A DNA stretch of 11,036 bases from JBHHZJ01 sp046758005. Its GTDB lineage: Bacteria; Pseudomonadota; Alphaproteobacteria; Kiloniellales; J153. The translations under genes and the position numbers were made by a program. The stretch's first letter is position 1, and every line of letters starts with the position of its first letter. Below the pieces are notes generated by a model that worked only from the letters and a program-made list of their open reading frames with translations, was not told the DNA's origin and did no database searches. Positions 1-7,332 of the stretch are shown one piece after another. The stretch spans positions 1 to 11,036 of the forward strand of contig JBHHZJ010000107.1 in assembly GCA_046758005.1 (NCBI GenBank). The letters are read 5' to 3'.

Positions 1-89
1 GCGGCGGCCGCTTCACCGGACGCGGGCTCGTCCGCGGGCGCGGCGGCCTCCTTCTTGGCCTCGTGATCTTTGGGTTCGCTCTTGGGCAT
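1..89 (-). CDS. grpE: GrpE, DnaK nucleotide exchange factor (N-terminal fragment)
   Basis: Reading the minus strand from ATG at 89-87 gives 29 residues (begins MPKSEPKDHEAKKEAAAP) before the window edge, with no stop. The fragment is rich in Glu, Lys, Ala and Pro, like the disordered, charged start of GrpE. GrpE is the cytoplasmic factor that releases ADP from DnaK. The conserved coiled coil and beta domain lie outside the window, so identity rests mainly on position: it follows hrcA by 33 bases on the same strand, and hrcA-grpE is a common alphaproteobacterial pair. A purine-rich AAGGAG (minus strand, about 102-108) lies roughly 12 bases before the ATG, a rather long but usable spacing. Another small charged protein cannot be excluded from 29 residues. 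Confidence 0.68.
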   Translation of the reverse strand, partial: MPKSEPKDHEAKKEAAAPADEPASGEAAA

Positions 90-122
90 GCCTGAGCGTG
101 GCTCCTTCGCTCGTGCTGTGGG

Positions 123-1202
123 TCAACCCACGATGCGCCCGATCACCTTGGCCGTGTAGTCGACCATGGGGATGATCCGGGCGTAGTCGATCCGGGTCGG
201 GCCGATCACGCCGGCGGCGCCGACGATCCTTTGCCGGCTGTTGGCGTAGGGCGCGATGATCACCGAGCAGCCGGCCAGGCTGAACAGCTCGCTCTCGGCC
301 CCGATGAAGATCTGGACGCCTTCGGCGGTGCTGGTCAGGTCGAGCAGGCGCAAGAGCGCCTCCTTGGTCTCGAGCACGGAGAACAGCTTACGGATGCGCT
401 CCAGGTCATCGAGCGCCGTCACGTCCTCGAGGAGCTGCGCCTGGCCGCGCACGATGAGCGCCCCCCCGCGATCGTCGTGGGCCCAGGTGGCCAAGCCCTG
501 CTCCACGACCTTCTCGGTCAGCTCGTCGAGCTGCGCGCGGTGCTCCTCCAGCTCCTTGCGGATGCTGGCCAGGGCTTCGTCGAGGCGGCGCCCGACCAGT
601 CGCGCGGAGAGGTAGTTGCTGGCCTCGATCAGGGATGAGGCCGGCATGCCGACCGGCACGTCGATGATCCGGTTCTCGACCGCGCCCGAGGCGAAGACCA
701 GCACGACCAGCGCGCGCCCGGGGCCGAGCAGCACGAACTCGATGTGCTTGAGCGGCTCTTCGATCTTGGGCGCGACCACCAGCCCGGCGCAACGCGACAG
801 GCCGGAGAGTATGTTGGTCGCCTCCTCGAGCACCTCCGGCAGACTGCGCCCGGAGGCGGCGCACTGGCTCTCGATGCGCTCCTGCTCCTCCTTGGTCAGG
901 TTGCCCCGCTCGAGCAGGCCGTGGACGAACAGGCGCAGGCCGACCTCGGTCGGGATCCGGCCGGCCGAGGTGTGCGGGGCGTAAAGCAGGCCCAGCTCCT
1001 CCAGGTCGGCCATGACGTTGCGGATCGTCGCCGGCGACAGGGTCATGCCCAGCCGGCGGGACACGGTGCGCGAGCCTATCGGCGCACCGGACTCCACGTA
1101 GGCGTCGACGATTTGGCGGAAGATCTCCCGCGAGCGATCGCTGAGCGCCTGGATGGCCGAGGATGGCGTGGCGATATGCAAGTCCTGCGGTTTCATGGCC
1201 AT
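123..1202 (-). CDS. hrcA: HrcA, heat-inducible transcription repressor
   Basis: The 359-residue product has the usual HrcA length and layout. An N-terminal winged helix-turn-helix (about residues 22-95) contains the signature stretch around SPATIRNVMADLEELG and TSAGRIPTEVG (residues 56-88). A GAF-like regulatory and dimerisation region follows, then the conserved C-terminal segment with VIGPTRIDYARIIPMVDY. HrcA represses chaperone genes such as groESL by binding the CIRCE inverted repeat, and is itself kept active by GroEL. No CIRCE site is visible in this window, so its targets are probably elsewhere. The start is ambiguous by two codons: ATG at 1202 is the longest form, but a GAAGA ribosome-site-like stretch (1205-1209) sits 8 bases before the third-codon ATG (1196) and only 2 before the first. 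It is the first gene of an hrcA-grpE unit and diverges from rph. Confidence 0.95.
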   Translation of the reverse strand: MAMKPQDLHIATPSSAIQALSDRSREIFRQIVDAYVESGAPIGSRTVSRRLGMTLSPATIRNVMADLEELGLLYAPHTSAGRIPTEVGLRLFVHGLLERGNLTKEEQERIESQCAASGRSLPEVLEEATNILSGLSRCAGLVVAPKIEEPLKHIEFVLLGPGRALVVLVFASGAVENRIIDVPVGMPASSLIEASNYLSARLVGRRLDEALASIRKELEEHRAQLDELTEKVVEQGLATWAHDDRGGALIVRGQAQLLEDVTALDDLERIRKLFSVLETKEALLRLLDLTSTAEGVQIFIGAESELFSLAGCSVIIAPYANSRQRIVGAAGVIGPTRIDYARIIPMVDYTAKVIGRIVG

Positions 1203-1204
1203 GG

Positions 1205-1209
1205 TCTTC
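1205..1209 (-). promoter_or_regulatory. Candidate ribosome binding site for hrcA
   Basis: The minus strand reads GAAGA here. Spacing is 8 bases to the ATG at 1196-1194 but only 2 bases to the ATG at 1202-1200, so this weak site favours the shorter HrcA starting MKPQDLH. Confidence 0.4.
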
Positions 1210-1225
1210 GCGCGAGCACGTCTGC

Positions 1226-1254
1226 AATGTAGGAGCCGCCCGGGGGTGCGTCAA
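1226..1254 (-). promoter_or_regulatory. Sigma-70-type promoter for hrcA-grpE
   Basis: On the minus strand, TTGACG (1249-1254) and TACATT (1226-1231) are separated by exactly 17 bases, which matches the housekeeping consensus well (5 of 6 and 4 of 6). The predicted transcript would start near 1219, giving a leader of about 17-25 bases before hrcA. A GGGGCC-C-GGCCCC inverted repeat (1261-1273) lies just upstream of the -35. Alphaproteobacterial RpoH (sigma-32) promoters share the TTGAC core, so heat-shock sigma use cannot be excluded by eye. Confidence 0.6.
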
Positions 1255-1350
1255 CGCGCCGGGGCCCGGCCCCCGCGATATTCCGTAAGGTTTGGCGACG
1301 CGCGGGAATCGGCCCGGCGCAAACGCCGCGACCACCCCGGCCGGCAACGG

Positions 1351-1379
1351 TGGACGCCCGTCGGGCCATGCGCTAGCTT
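1351..1379 (+). promoter_or_regulatory. Possible promoter for rph-rdgB-hemW
   Basis: TGGACG (1351-1356) and TAGCTT (1374-1379) are spaced by 17 bases, 46 bases upstream of the rph start. Matches to consensus are moderate (4 of 6 and 3 of 6). It is the best candidate in the hrcA-rph gap on this strand, and the operon needs a promoter here because hrcA points away. Confidence 0.38.
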
Positions 1380-1424
1380 GCGCCGGGCGGCATGCCCCGC
1401 CGCGATCGAACCCCGAGGCCCACG

Positions 1425-2153
1425 ATGCGCCCCTCCGGCCGCGCCCCCGACCAGTTGCGCCCCGTGGCGCTCGAGATCGACGTCAACAAGCACGCCGAGG
1501 GCTCGTGCCTGGCGCGTTTCGGCGACACGCACGTGCTGTGTACCGCCTCGATCGAGACCACGGTGCCGCCGTTCCTGCGCAACTCGGGCAAGGGATGGGT
1601 GACCGCCGAGTACGGCATGCTGCCCCGCTCGACCACCACCCGCACCGACCGCGAGGCCGCCCGCGGCCGGCAGAGCGGCCGCACCCAGGAGATCCAACGC
1701 CTGATCGGCCGCAGCCTGCGCGCGGTCGCCGACCTGTCGGCCTTCGGCGAGCGCCAGATCAGGGTCGACTGCGACGTGCTCCAGGCCGACGGGGGCACGC
1801 GCACCGCCGCGATCACCGGCGGCTACGTGGCGCTCTACCTCGCGTTCCGGCACATGGAGGAGCTCGGCGCCATCGCCGCCGTCCCGCTCGGCGACCAGGT
1901 CGCCGCCGTGTCGTGCGGCATTTACAACGGATCGGCTGTGCTCGACCTGGACTACGAGGAGGATTCGGGCGCCGAGGTGGACGCCAACTTCGTCCTGACC
2001 GGTTCCGGCGCCATGGTCGAAATTCAGATGACCGCCGAGGAGAAGCCGTTCTCCCGCAGCGCGTTGGAGGCCATGCTCGGCCTCGCCGAGGCCGGCGTGG
2101 GCCAACTGACCGCCCTCCAGCGCCGGGTATTGGGAATCGCGGACGGCCCATGA
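1425..2153 (+). CDS. rph: RNase PH, tRNA 3'-processing phosphorolytic exonuclease
   Basis: RNase PH trims the 3' ends of tRNA precursors, using phosphate to release nucleoside diphosphates; it acts in the cytoplasm as a ring of dimers. The 242-residue product opens with the family's typical MRPSGR. It carries the phosphate/RNA-binding arginines in SGRTQEIQRLIGRSLR (Arg86) and GGTRTAAITGG (Arg126). The metal/catalytic acidic region LDLDYEEDSGAEVD has Asp180 and Asp186, equivalent by position to the conserved pair in Bacillus RNase PH. The start at 1425 is chosen over the longer in-frame ATG at 1392 because GAGG (1415-1418) lies 6 bases upstream and the protein then begins at the conserved motif. 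Its stop overlaps the rdgB start by 4 bases (ATGA), implying translational coupling. It lacks the C-terminal decay seen in E. coli K-12 rph and looks intact. Confidence 0.96.
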   Translation: MRPSGRAPDQLRPVALEIDVNKHAEGSCLARFGDTHVLCTASIETTVPPFLRNSGKGWVTAEYGMLPRSTTTRTDREAARGRQSGRTQEIQRLIGRSLRAVADLSAFGERQIRVDCDVLQADGGTRTAAITGGYVALYLAFRHMEELGAIAAVPLGDQVAAVSCGIYNGSAVLDLDYEEDSGAEVDANFVLTGSGAMVEIQMTAEEKPFSRSALEAMLGLAEAGVGQLTALQRRVLGIADGP

Positions 2154-2773
2154 CCGGCCGCCTTGTCGGCCAGAAGCTGGTCATCGCCAGCCACAATCCG
2201 GGCAAGATCGGCGAGATCGCGGAACTCCTGGCCCCCTACGGCGTCACGGTCCTCTCCGCCGCCGACCTCGGCCTGCCGGAGCCCAAAGAGACCGGCGCCA
2301 GCTTCGCCGAGAACGCGCGCCTGAAGGCGCGTGCGGCTGCGCGCGGCTCCGGCCTGCCCGCCCTGGCCGACGACTCGGGCCTCGAGGTGCCGGCGCTCGG
2401 CGGTCGACCGGGCATCCACGCGGCGCGCTGGGCGGGGCCTGAGCGCGACTTCGGGGCCGCGATGGAACGGGTGGAACGGGAGCTGGGCGCGGTGCGCGCC
2501 CGGACCGGGACCGTGGATCGGCGCGCCGCCTTCGTCTGCGCGCTTTGCCTGGCCTGGGCGGACGGTACCGAGGAGACGTTCGAGGGCCGGGTCGAGGGCC
2601 ATCTCGTGTGGCCGCCCCGGGGCGGGCGCGGCTTCGGCTACGATCCCATGTTCGTACCCGACGGCCACGACATTACCTTCGGCGAGATGGAGCCGGCGGA
2701 AAAGCACGCCATCAGCCACCGCGCAAGGGCCTTCGAGAAGCTGGTCGCGCGCGTCTTCGAGAGCGGGCGGTGA
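2150..2773 (+). CDS. rdgB: RdgB/HAM1 family dITP/XTP pyrophosphatase
   Basis: This 207-residue enzyme hydrolyses non-canonical purine triphosphates (ITP, dITP, XTP) to the monophosphate and pyrophosphate, keeping deaminated bases out of DNA and RNA. Visible family motifs in order are SHNPGK (residues 14-19, substrate phosphate grip), ADDSGL (73-78, with the catalytic/metal Asp), FGYDPMF (162-168) and SHRARAF (189-195). Length matches the family. The start ATG at 2150 overlaps the rph stop, and the gene ends in a GTGA overlap with hemW, so all three are likely translated from one message. rph-rdgB-hemW is a recurrent order in alphaproteobacteria. No anomalies were seen. Confidence 0.96.
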   Translation: MTGRLVGQKLVIASHNPGKIGEIAELLAPYGVTVLSAADLGLPEPKETGASFAENARLKARAAARGSGLPALADDSGLEVPALGGRPGIHAARWAGPERDFGAAMERVERELGAVRARTGTVDRRAAFVCALCLAWADGTEETFEGRVEGHLVWPPRGGRGFGYDPMFVPDGHDITFGEMEPAEKHAISHRARAFEKLVARVFESGR

Positions 2774-3984
2774 GCGCCGCCGCGCCCGCCGTCGAGGCCG
2801 TCGCCGGCCAAGCGACGGACCCCGGCTTCGGGGTCTACGTGCACTGGCCGTTCTGCGCCGCCAAGTGCCCGTACTGCGATTTCAACAGCCACGTGCGCGA
2901 GGCCATCGACCACGCGCGCTGGCGCCGGGCGCTCCTGGCCGAACTCGATCATTTCGCCTCCGAAACGGCCGCAAGGCGGGTGACCAGCATTTTCTTCGGC
3001 GGCGGCACGCCCTCGCTCATGGCACCGGGGACGGTGGCCGCCGTGATCGCCCGCGTCGCCGCGCATTGGCGCCTGGCCGGCACCGCTGAGATCACGCTCG
3101 AGGCGAACCCGACCTCGGTCGAATCGGGCAGGTTCGCCGAATTCCGCGCGGCGGGCGTCAACCGCGTCTCGCTCGGGGTGCAGGCGCTCGACGACCGAAC
3201 GCTCGCCTTTCTCGGCCGCCGGCACAGCGCGAAGGAAGCGCTGGCCGCGCTCGCGGTCGCGCGGCGCCACTTCGCGCGTTGGTCCTTCGACCTGATCACC
3301 GCCCGGCCGGGACAGGACCGCGCCGCCTGGCGCGCCGAGCTTCGCCGCGCGCTCGCCGAGGGGCCGGCGCATCTTTCGGTGTATCATCTGACGATCGAGG
3401 AGGGCACCGCCTTCCACGGCGCCTGGCGGCGCGGCGAGCTGGTGCTGCCGGGCGAAGCGGACGCGGCTGCCCTGTTCGAGACGACGCAGGAGGTGCTCGC
3501 CGCGGCCGGCCTGCCGGCCTACGAGGTCTCGAACCACGCCCGGCCCGGCGCCGAGTGCCGGCACAACCTGACCACCTGGCGCGCCGGCGATTACGTCGGC
3601 GTCGGCCCCGGCGCGCACGGCCGCTTGAGCTTGGCACGCCAGGACGGCCCGGGCGCGCGCAAGGTCGCCACGCGCCAGCACCGCGCGCCCGAGGCCTGGC
3701 TCGCGGCGGTCGAACGCGACGGCCACGCCACGCGCGCCCGCACCGCGTTGTCGGCGCAGCAGCGCCTCACCGAGCTGGTCATGATGGGCCTGCGCCTGCG
3801 CGAGGGGATCGCGCGCGCGGCCTTTGTGCGCGAGACCGGGCGGCAGCCGGAGGACGCGCTGTCCCCCGCGCGCCTCACCGCGCTCGTGGAAGGCGGTTTC
3901 CTCGCGCTCGACGCGCGCGGCCTGCGCGCGACGGCGGCCGGGCTGGCCCGCCTCGACGCGGTGCTCGCCCGGCTGCTCGCCTAG
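2770..3984 (+). CDS. hemW: HemW-like radical SAM protein, putative heme chaperone
   Basis: The product is 404 residues from the GTG at 2770, which overlaps the rdgB stop (GTGA). An open frame extends further upstream, but only as antisense-like sequence inside rdgB. The radical SAM cluster motif is CAAKCPYC (Cys29, Cys33, Cys36), preceded by YVHWPF and followed by DFNSH. The residue after the third Cys pair is Phe, as in HemW, whereas true coproporphyrinogen dehydrogenase HemN has CX3CX2CXC. Further family marks are FFGGGTPSL, LEANPTS, RVSLGVQALDD and VGVGPGAHGR. HemW binds heme and is thought to deliver it to respiratory enzymes; older annotation calls it oxygen-independent coproporphyrinogen III oxidase, which the motif argues against. 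Two usually aromatic positions are changed (DLITARPGQ and HNLTTWRAGDY, where Tyr is usual). A C-terminal HemN_C winged-helix-like region follows from about residue 330. Confidence 0.93.
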   Translation: MSAAAPAVEAVAGQATDPGFGVYVHWPFCAAKCPYCDFNSHVREAIDHARWRRALLAELDHFASETAARRVTSIFFGGGTPSLMAPGTVAAVIARVAAHWRLAGTAEITLEANPTSVESGRFAEFRAAGVNRVSLGVQALDDRTLAFLGRRHSAKEALAALAVARRHFARWSFDLITARPGQDRAAWRAELRRALAEGPAHLSVYHLTIEEGTAFHGAWRRGELVLPGEADAAALFETTQEVLAAAGLPAYEVSNHARPGAECRHNLTTWRAGDYVGVGPGAHGRLSLARQDGPGARKVATRQHRAPEAWLAAVERDGHATRARTALSAQQRLTELVMMGLRLREGIARAAFVRETGRQPEDALSPARLTALVEGGFLALDARGLRATAAGLARLDAVLARLLA

Positions 3985-4108
3985 CACAAGGCGTGGCGTT
4001 AGACTCCGTCCCTCGTCTTTCCTAAGCTTTCCGTCGCGCCGCGGCCCGACCGGCGGGCCAGGCGTTCGCCGGTGAAGCCGTGAGCGGAGACCTCGCAGGG
4101 AGCGGCTG
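3985..4108 (+). promoter_or_regulatory. hemW-phaC gap with hairpin and weak -10-like box
   Basis: This 124-base gap holds TAGACT (4000-4005), resembling the -10 boxes elsewhere in the window but without a convincing -35. It also holds a GC hairpin GGCCCG-ACCGG-CGGGCC (4043-4059) that has no T-run after it, so it is a poor intrinsic terminator. The phaC ribosome binding site AGGGAG (4097-4102) is 6 bases before its ATG. Whether phaC is transcribed with hemW or alone is not decided by the sequence. Confidence 0.3.
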
Positions 4109-5911
4109 ATGGCCGAACGCTCCGCCCGCAAGACCGGGATCGCGGACCCCTCGGAGGCCATGCGGACCTGGGCCGACCTGGCCGAACGCGGCCGGAAGGC
4201 GTTCGCCGAATACCTGCGCCGCGAAGCCGAAAGCGACGGCTTCCGAATCCCCGACCCCGCCGTGGTCGGAAAGGCCTTCCTCGACTGGGGCGCCAAGGCG
4301 TTGGCCGACCCGAGCGGACTGCTCGCGGCCCAGGCGGCGTTCTGGCGCGACTACGCGGCGCTGGTGCAGGCGGCCGCGCGCGGCAGGATCGGCCAAGGGG
4401 GCGAACCCGTCGTCGCGCCCGAGGCGGGCGACCGGCGCTTCAAGGGCGAGGATTGGGACGAGCAGGTCGCCTTCGATTTCCTCAGGCAGGCGTACCTCCT
4501 GGCCGCCCGCTCCATCCAAGGCGCGGCGCACGGGGTGAAGGGGTTGGACCCCCGGACCGCGCGCAAGGTCGAGTTCTACACCCGCCAGTTCGTCGACGCG
4601 ATGGCGCCCAGCAACTTCGTCATGACCAATCCAACGGTCCTGCGCGCGACCCTCGAGAGCGGTGGAGCGAACCTGCTCAAAGGGCTGGACAACCTGCTCA
4701 AGGACCTGGAGCGCGGCCGGGGCCGGCTCGACATCTCCATGACCGACTACGACGCCTTCCGCCTGGGCGAGAACATCGCGGCGACGCCCGGCAAGGTCGT
4801 CTACCAGAACGAGCTGATGCAGCTTCTCCAGTACGCCCCCGCGACCGAGACGGTGTACCGCCGGCCGCTGCTCATCGTGCCGCCCTGGATCAACAAGTTC
4901 TACATCCTGGACCTGCAGCCGAAGAACTCGTTCATCAATTGGGTCGTGAACCAGGGGCATACCCTGTTCGTCATCTCGTGGGTCAATCCCGACCGGTCCC
5001 TGGCGCACAAGACCTTCGAGGACTACATGGTCGAGGGTCCGCTGGCCGCCCTGGAGGCCATCGAATCGGCCACCGGCGAGCCGGACGCGAACGTGATCGG
5101 CTACTGCATCGGCGGCACGTTGACCGCGACCGCGCTCGCCTACATGGCGGCGCGCGGCGGATTGCGCGTCAAGAGCGCCACCTTCCTCACCACCATGGTC
5201 GATTTCGCCGAGCCCGGCGACCTCGCCGTGTTCATCGACGAGGAGCAGTTGGCGGGCCTCGAGCGGCACATGGACGCCAAGGGCTACCTCGAGGGCCGCC
5301 ACATGGCCACGGTCTTCAACCTGATGCGCGCCAACGACCTGATCTGGCTGTTCGTGGTCAACAACTACCTTCTGGGTCGGGACCCCCTCCCGTTCGACCT
5401 GTTGTACTGGAACGCCGATTCGACCCGCATGCCGGCGATGATGCACCGGTTCTATCTGCGCAAGATGTACCACGAGAACCGGCTGGTGGAGCCGGGCGGC
5501 CTCGAGATGCGGGGCGTGCCCATCGACCTGCGCCGGATCGCCGTGCCGGCCTATCTCCTGGCGACGCGCGAGGATCACATCGCGCCGTGGAAATCGACGT
5601 ACGCGGCGACCCGGCTCTATTCCGGCCCGGTCAGGTTCGTGCTCTCAAGCTCCGGCCACATCGCCGGCGTGATCAACCCGCCGTCCTCGGGGAAGTACGG
5701 CTATTGGACCAACCCGAGACGACCGAAGGACCCGGAGGCCTGGCTGCGCCGCGCCGCACCGCACGAGGGCTCCTGGTGGTCGGACTGGGCCAAGTGGATC
5801 GCGCGCTTCGGCGCCGAGCGGGTTCCCGCGCGCGCTCCGGGGGACGGCGCACTGCCGCCGCTCGAGGACGCCCCGGGGTCGTACGTGAAGGTGCGCCTCA
5901 GCGACGAGTAG
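4109..5911 (+). CDS. phaC: Class I polyhydroxyalkanoate synthase
   Basis: PhaC polymerises (R)-3-hydroxyacyl-CoA, typically 3-hydroxybutyryl-CoA, into storage polyester on intracellular granules. The 600-residue length and N-terminal PhaC_N region (about residues 110-280, including PSNFVMTNPTVLRATLESGG) fit class I, which acts without a PhaE or PhaR partner. The alpha/beta-hydrolase core carries the lipase-like box GYCIGG with the nucleophile Cys333. The other triad members are Asp489 (in REDHIAPW) and His517 (in SSSGHIAGV), in the expected order and spacing. The conserved Trp-rich stretch IVPPWINKFYILDL precedes them. The start is well supported by AGGGAG 6 bases upstream. No phaA, phaB, phasin or phaR lies beside it, so it sits apart from the rest of its pathway, between housekeeping genes. 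It is convergent with the LpoA-like gene, 47 bases away. Confidence 0.96.
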   Translation: MAERSARKTGIADPSEAMRTWADLAERGRKAFAEYLRREAESDGFRIPDPAVVGKAFLDWGAKALADPSGLLAAQAAFWRDYAALVQAAARGRIGQGGEPVVAPEAGDRRFKGEDWDEQVAFDFLRQAYLLAARSIQGAAHGVKGLDPRTARKVEFYTRQFVDAMAPSNFVMTNPTVLRATLESGGANLLKGLDNLLKDLERGRGRLDISMTDYDAFRLGENIAATPGKVVYQNELMQLLQYAPATETVYRRPLLIVPPWINKFYILDLQPKNSFINWVVNQGHTLFVISWVNPDRSLAHKTFEDYMVEGPLAALEAIESATGEPDANVIGYCIGGTLTATALAYMAARGGLRVKSATFLTTMVDFAEPGDLAVFIDEEQLAGLERHMDAKGYLEGRHMATVFNLMRANDLIWLFVVNNYLLGRDPLPFDLLYWNADSTRMPAMMHRFYLRKMYHENRLVEPGGLEMRGVPIDLRRIAVPAYLLATREDHIAPWKSTYAATRLYSGPVRFVLSSSGHIAGVINPPSSGKYGYWTNPRRPKDPEAWLRRAAPHEGSWWSDWAKWIARFGAERVPARAPGDGALPPLEDAPGSYVKVRLSDE

Positions 5912-5958
5912 AGGCGGGCGGCGAGGATGCCGGTCGACCTCAGGCGCCCCAAGGTCCG
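5912..5958. other. Convergent gap between phaC and the LpoA-like gene
   Basis: The 47 bases between the two converging stop codons contain only short inverted repeats (GAGG/CCTC at 5923-5941, GGCGCC at 5943-5948) and no T-run. I see no convincing intrinsic terminator for either gene, so termination may be Rho-dependent. Confidence 0.4.
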
Positions 5959-7332
5959 CTAATAGGCCACCTCCTGGAAGGTGCGCGGGGCCTCGTCGAG
6001 GACCTTGAAGCCGCCGCGGCGCAGCTCCAGGACCGCCAGACGGCGTTCGATGTCGCCGTCGGGGAGGAAGCGGAACACGCCGTCGACGCCGGAGAAGCCG
6101 CTCGGCTGGGTCAGCGCCGCCCGGCTGAAGTCAACTTTTTCGTTCGCGTCGACGGCGCGCCGCGCCAGCACCGCGGCCAGCGCCGTGGCGTCATAGGCAA
6201 GCGCAGCGATGCGCGGCGGCTCCTTGCCGAAGCTCGTCCGATAGCGTTTGCGGAACGTTTCCCACAGCTCGGGCGGCGGCGCCGTAAACCAGCCGCCGGC
6301 GAGCGTCGGCTCCGCCCCGAGCCGCGGGTCCGCCCACTCCGCCGTGCCGAGGTAGCGCACCTCGGCCGGATCGACATCGAAATACGCGAGCAACGGCGCG
6401 ACGGTCTGCAGCCGCTTGCCCCCCGCGGGCACGACGACCGCGTCGAAGTCGGGCGCGCCCAGCGTCTCCAGCCCGTCCAGCCGCTTGAGCGCCAGCTTCG
6501 CCGCCTCGTCCGCGCGCGCGGCGAGCACTTGGCGCTGGGCGAGCAGCGCCTGCCGGCGCACGTCGTAGTCGGCCAGCGCGCGCACCTCCTGCGACACGTC
6601 GGCCGCCCCGGGCGGGTAGGTCACGACGCGCGTCAGCTCGACGCCGTAGCGCAGGACCGCGTCTTGCAGGGCCTCGATCACGGCCCTGCCGTATGGCGAC
6701 TGCGGCGCCAGCACGGCGAACCGGGTGAGACCCTGGCCGCTTGCGTAGCCGACCAGGCGGTCGATCTGCGGCTGCGGCGCCAGGCCCATGATGAACACGC
6801 CCTCCCCGGCGACGGTGCGGTCGTTGGAGAACGCGATCACGTTGACGCCGACGCCCCGGGCCTCGGACGCCATGGTCTCCACCGAGGTCGCGAATACGGG
6901 GCCCAGGACCAGGCGCGCCCCGGCCGCGAGCGCAGATTGCGCCGCCTCCCGGGCGCCTTCCGGGGTTGCGCCCGTGTCGCGCACGATGAGCGCGAAGCGC
7001 GCGCCGGCGATATCGAAGAGCGCGAGCGCCGCCGCGTTCAGCAACGCCTCGCCGAGCGCGGCGTGGCGCCCGCTGAGCGGCAGCAGCAGGGCGACCTTGA
7101 CCGGCTCGTCCAGGTCGATCTGGGTGACCGCGGTGTCGGCGGACTCCTCGCTGGGCGGCGGCCCGGACGGCGCCGGCGCCGCCAGCCCCGGAAGCACGGT
7201 TTGGGGCGCGGCTTGCGCCGGGGGAAGGCGTTTCGGTACCGTGGGCGCCTGGCAGGCAGAGACGACCAGGAGCGCCCCGAGGCCCAGGCAGGCGGCCAGG
7301 CAGCGGCGCGGCAGGGATGTCGGCGAAGACAC
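5959..7332 (-). CDS. LppC/LpoA-like lipoprotein, penicillin-binding protein activator family
   Basis: The product is 457 residues from GTG at 7332-7330. It begins MSSPTSLPRR, then a hydrophobic stretch and the lipobox VSAC with Cys27, a normal lipoprotein signal length, followed by a Pro/Ala-rich linker (about 28-65). A periplasmic-binding-protein type I fold starts near residue 78 (VKVALLLPLSG), with ARLVLGPVFATSVETMA, NVIAFSND and a C-terminal half including RIAALAYDATAL. In E. coli, LpoA is an outer-membrane lipoprotein that activates PBP1A; this protein has the binding-protein domain but lacks LpoA's long N-terminal helical TPR domain, so activation of a PBP is inference only. An open frame reaches a TTG at 7404, but that would put 36 residues ahead of the hydrophobic core. 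The promoter at 7360-7388 also favours 7332. An amino-acid-type ABC transporter binding protein is the alternative reading. Confidence 0.85.
   Translation of the reverse strand: MSSPTSLPRRCLAACLGLGALLVVSACQAPTVPKRLPPAQAAPQTVLPGLAAPAPSGPPPSEESADTAVTQIDLDEPVKVALLLPLSGRHAALGEALLNAAALALFDIAGARFALIVRDTGATPEGAREAAQSALAAGARLVLGPVFATSVETMASEARGVGVNVIAFSNDRTVAGEGVFIMGLAPQPQIDRLVGYASGQGLTRFAVLAPQSPYGRAVIEALQDAVLRYGVELTRVVTYPPGAADVSQEVRALADYDVRRQALLAQRQVLAARADEAAKLALKRLDGLETLGAPDFDAVVVPAGGKRLQTVAPLLAYFDVDPAEVRYLGTAEWADPRLGAEPTLAGGWFTAPPPELWETFRKRYRTSFGKEPPRIAALAYDATALAAVLARRAVDANEKVDFSRAALTQPSGFSGVDGVFRFLPDGDIERRLAVLELRRGGFKVLDEAPRTFQEVAY

Noticed and set aside
1211..1230. GAGCAC-like half-site near hrcA considered as CIRCE
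   Set aside because: Only a fragment of one arm is present and there is no matching second arm 9 bases away.
2545..2769. Upstream extension of hemW within rdgB
   Set aside because: The extra 75 residues are out-of-frame rdgB sequence with high Arg/Gly content. The GTG at 2770 gives the standard HemW length and a typical 4-base overlap.
4043..4059. GC hairpin after hemW as an intrinsic terminator
   Set aside because: The stem is good but is followed by AGGCGTTC with no T-run, so efficient termination is unlikely.
2638..5578. Long minus-strand open frames (552 and 518 codons) opposite hemW and phaC
   Set aside because: They mirror well-identified genes on the plus strand, have biased Arg/Gly/Ala/His composition, and show no recognisable domain or ribosome site.
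5927..5962. Eleven-codon ATG...TAA frame in the phaC/lipoprotein gap
   Set aside because: The purine-rich GAGG abuts the ATG with no spacing, the peptide (MPVDLRRPKVR) matches nothing I recognise, and it overlaps the lipoprotein stop.
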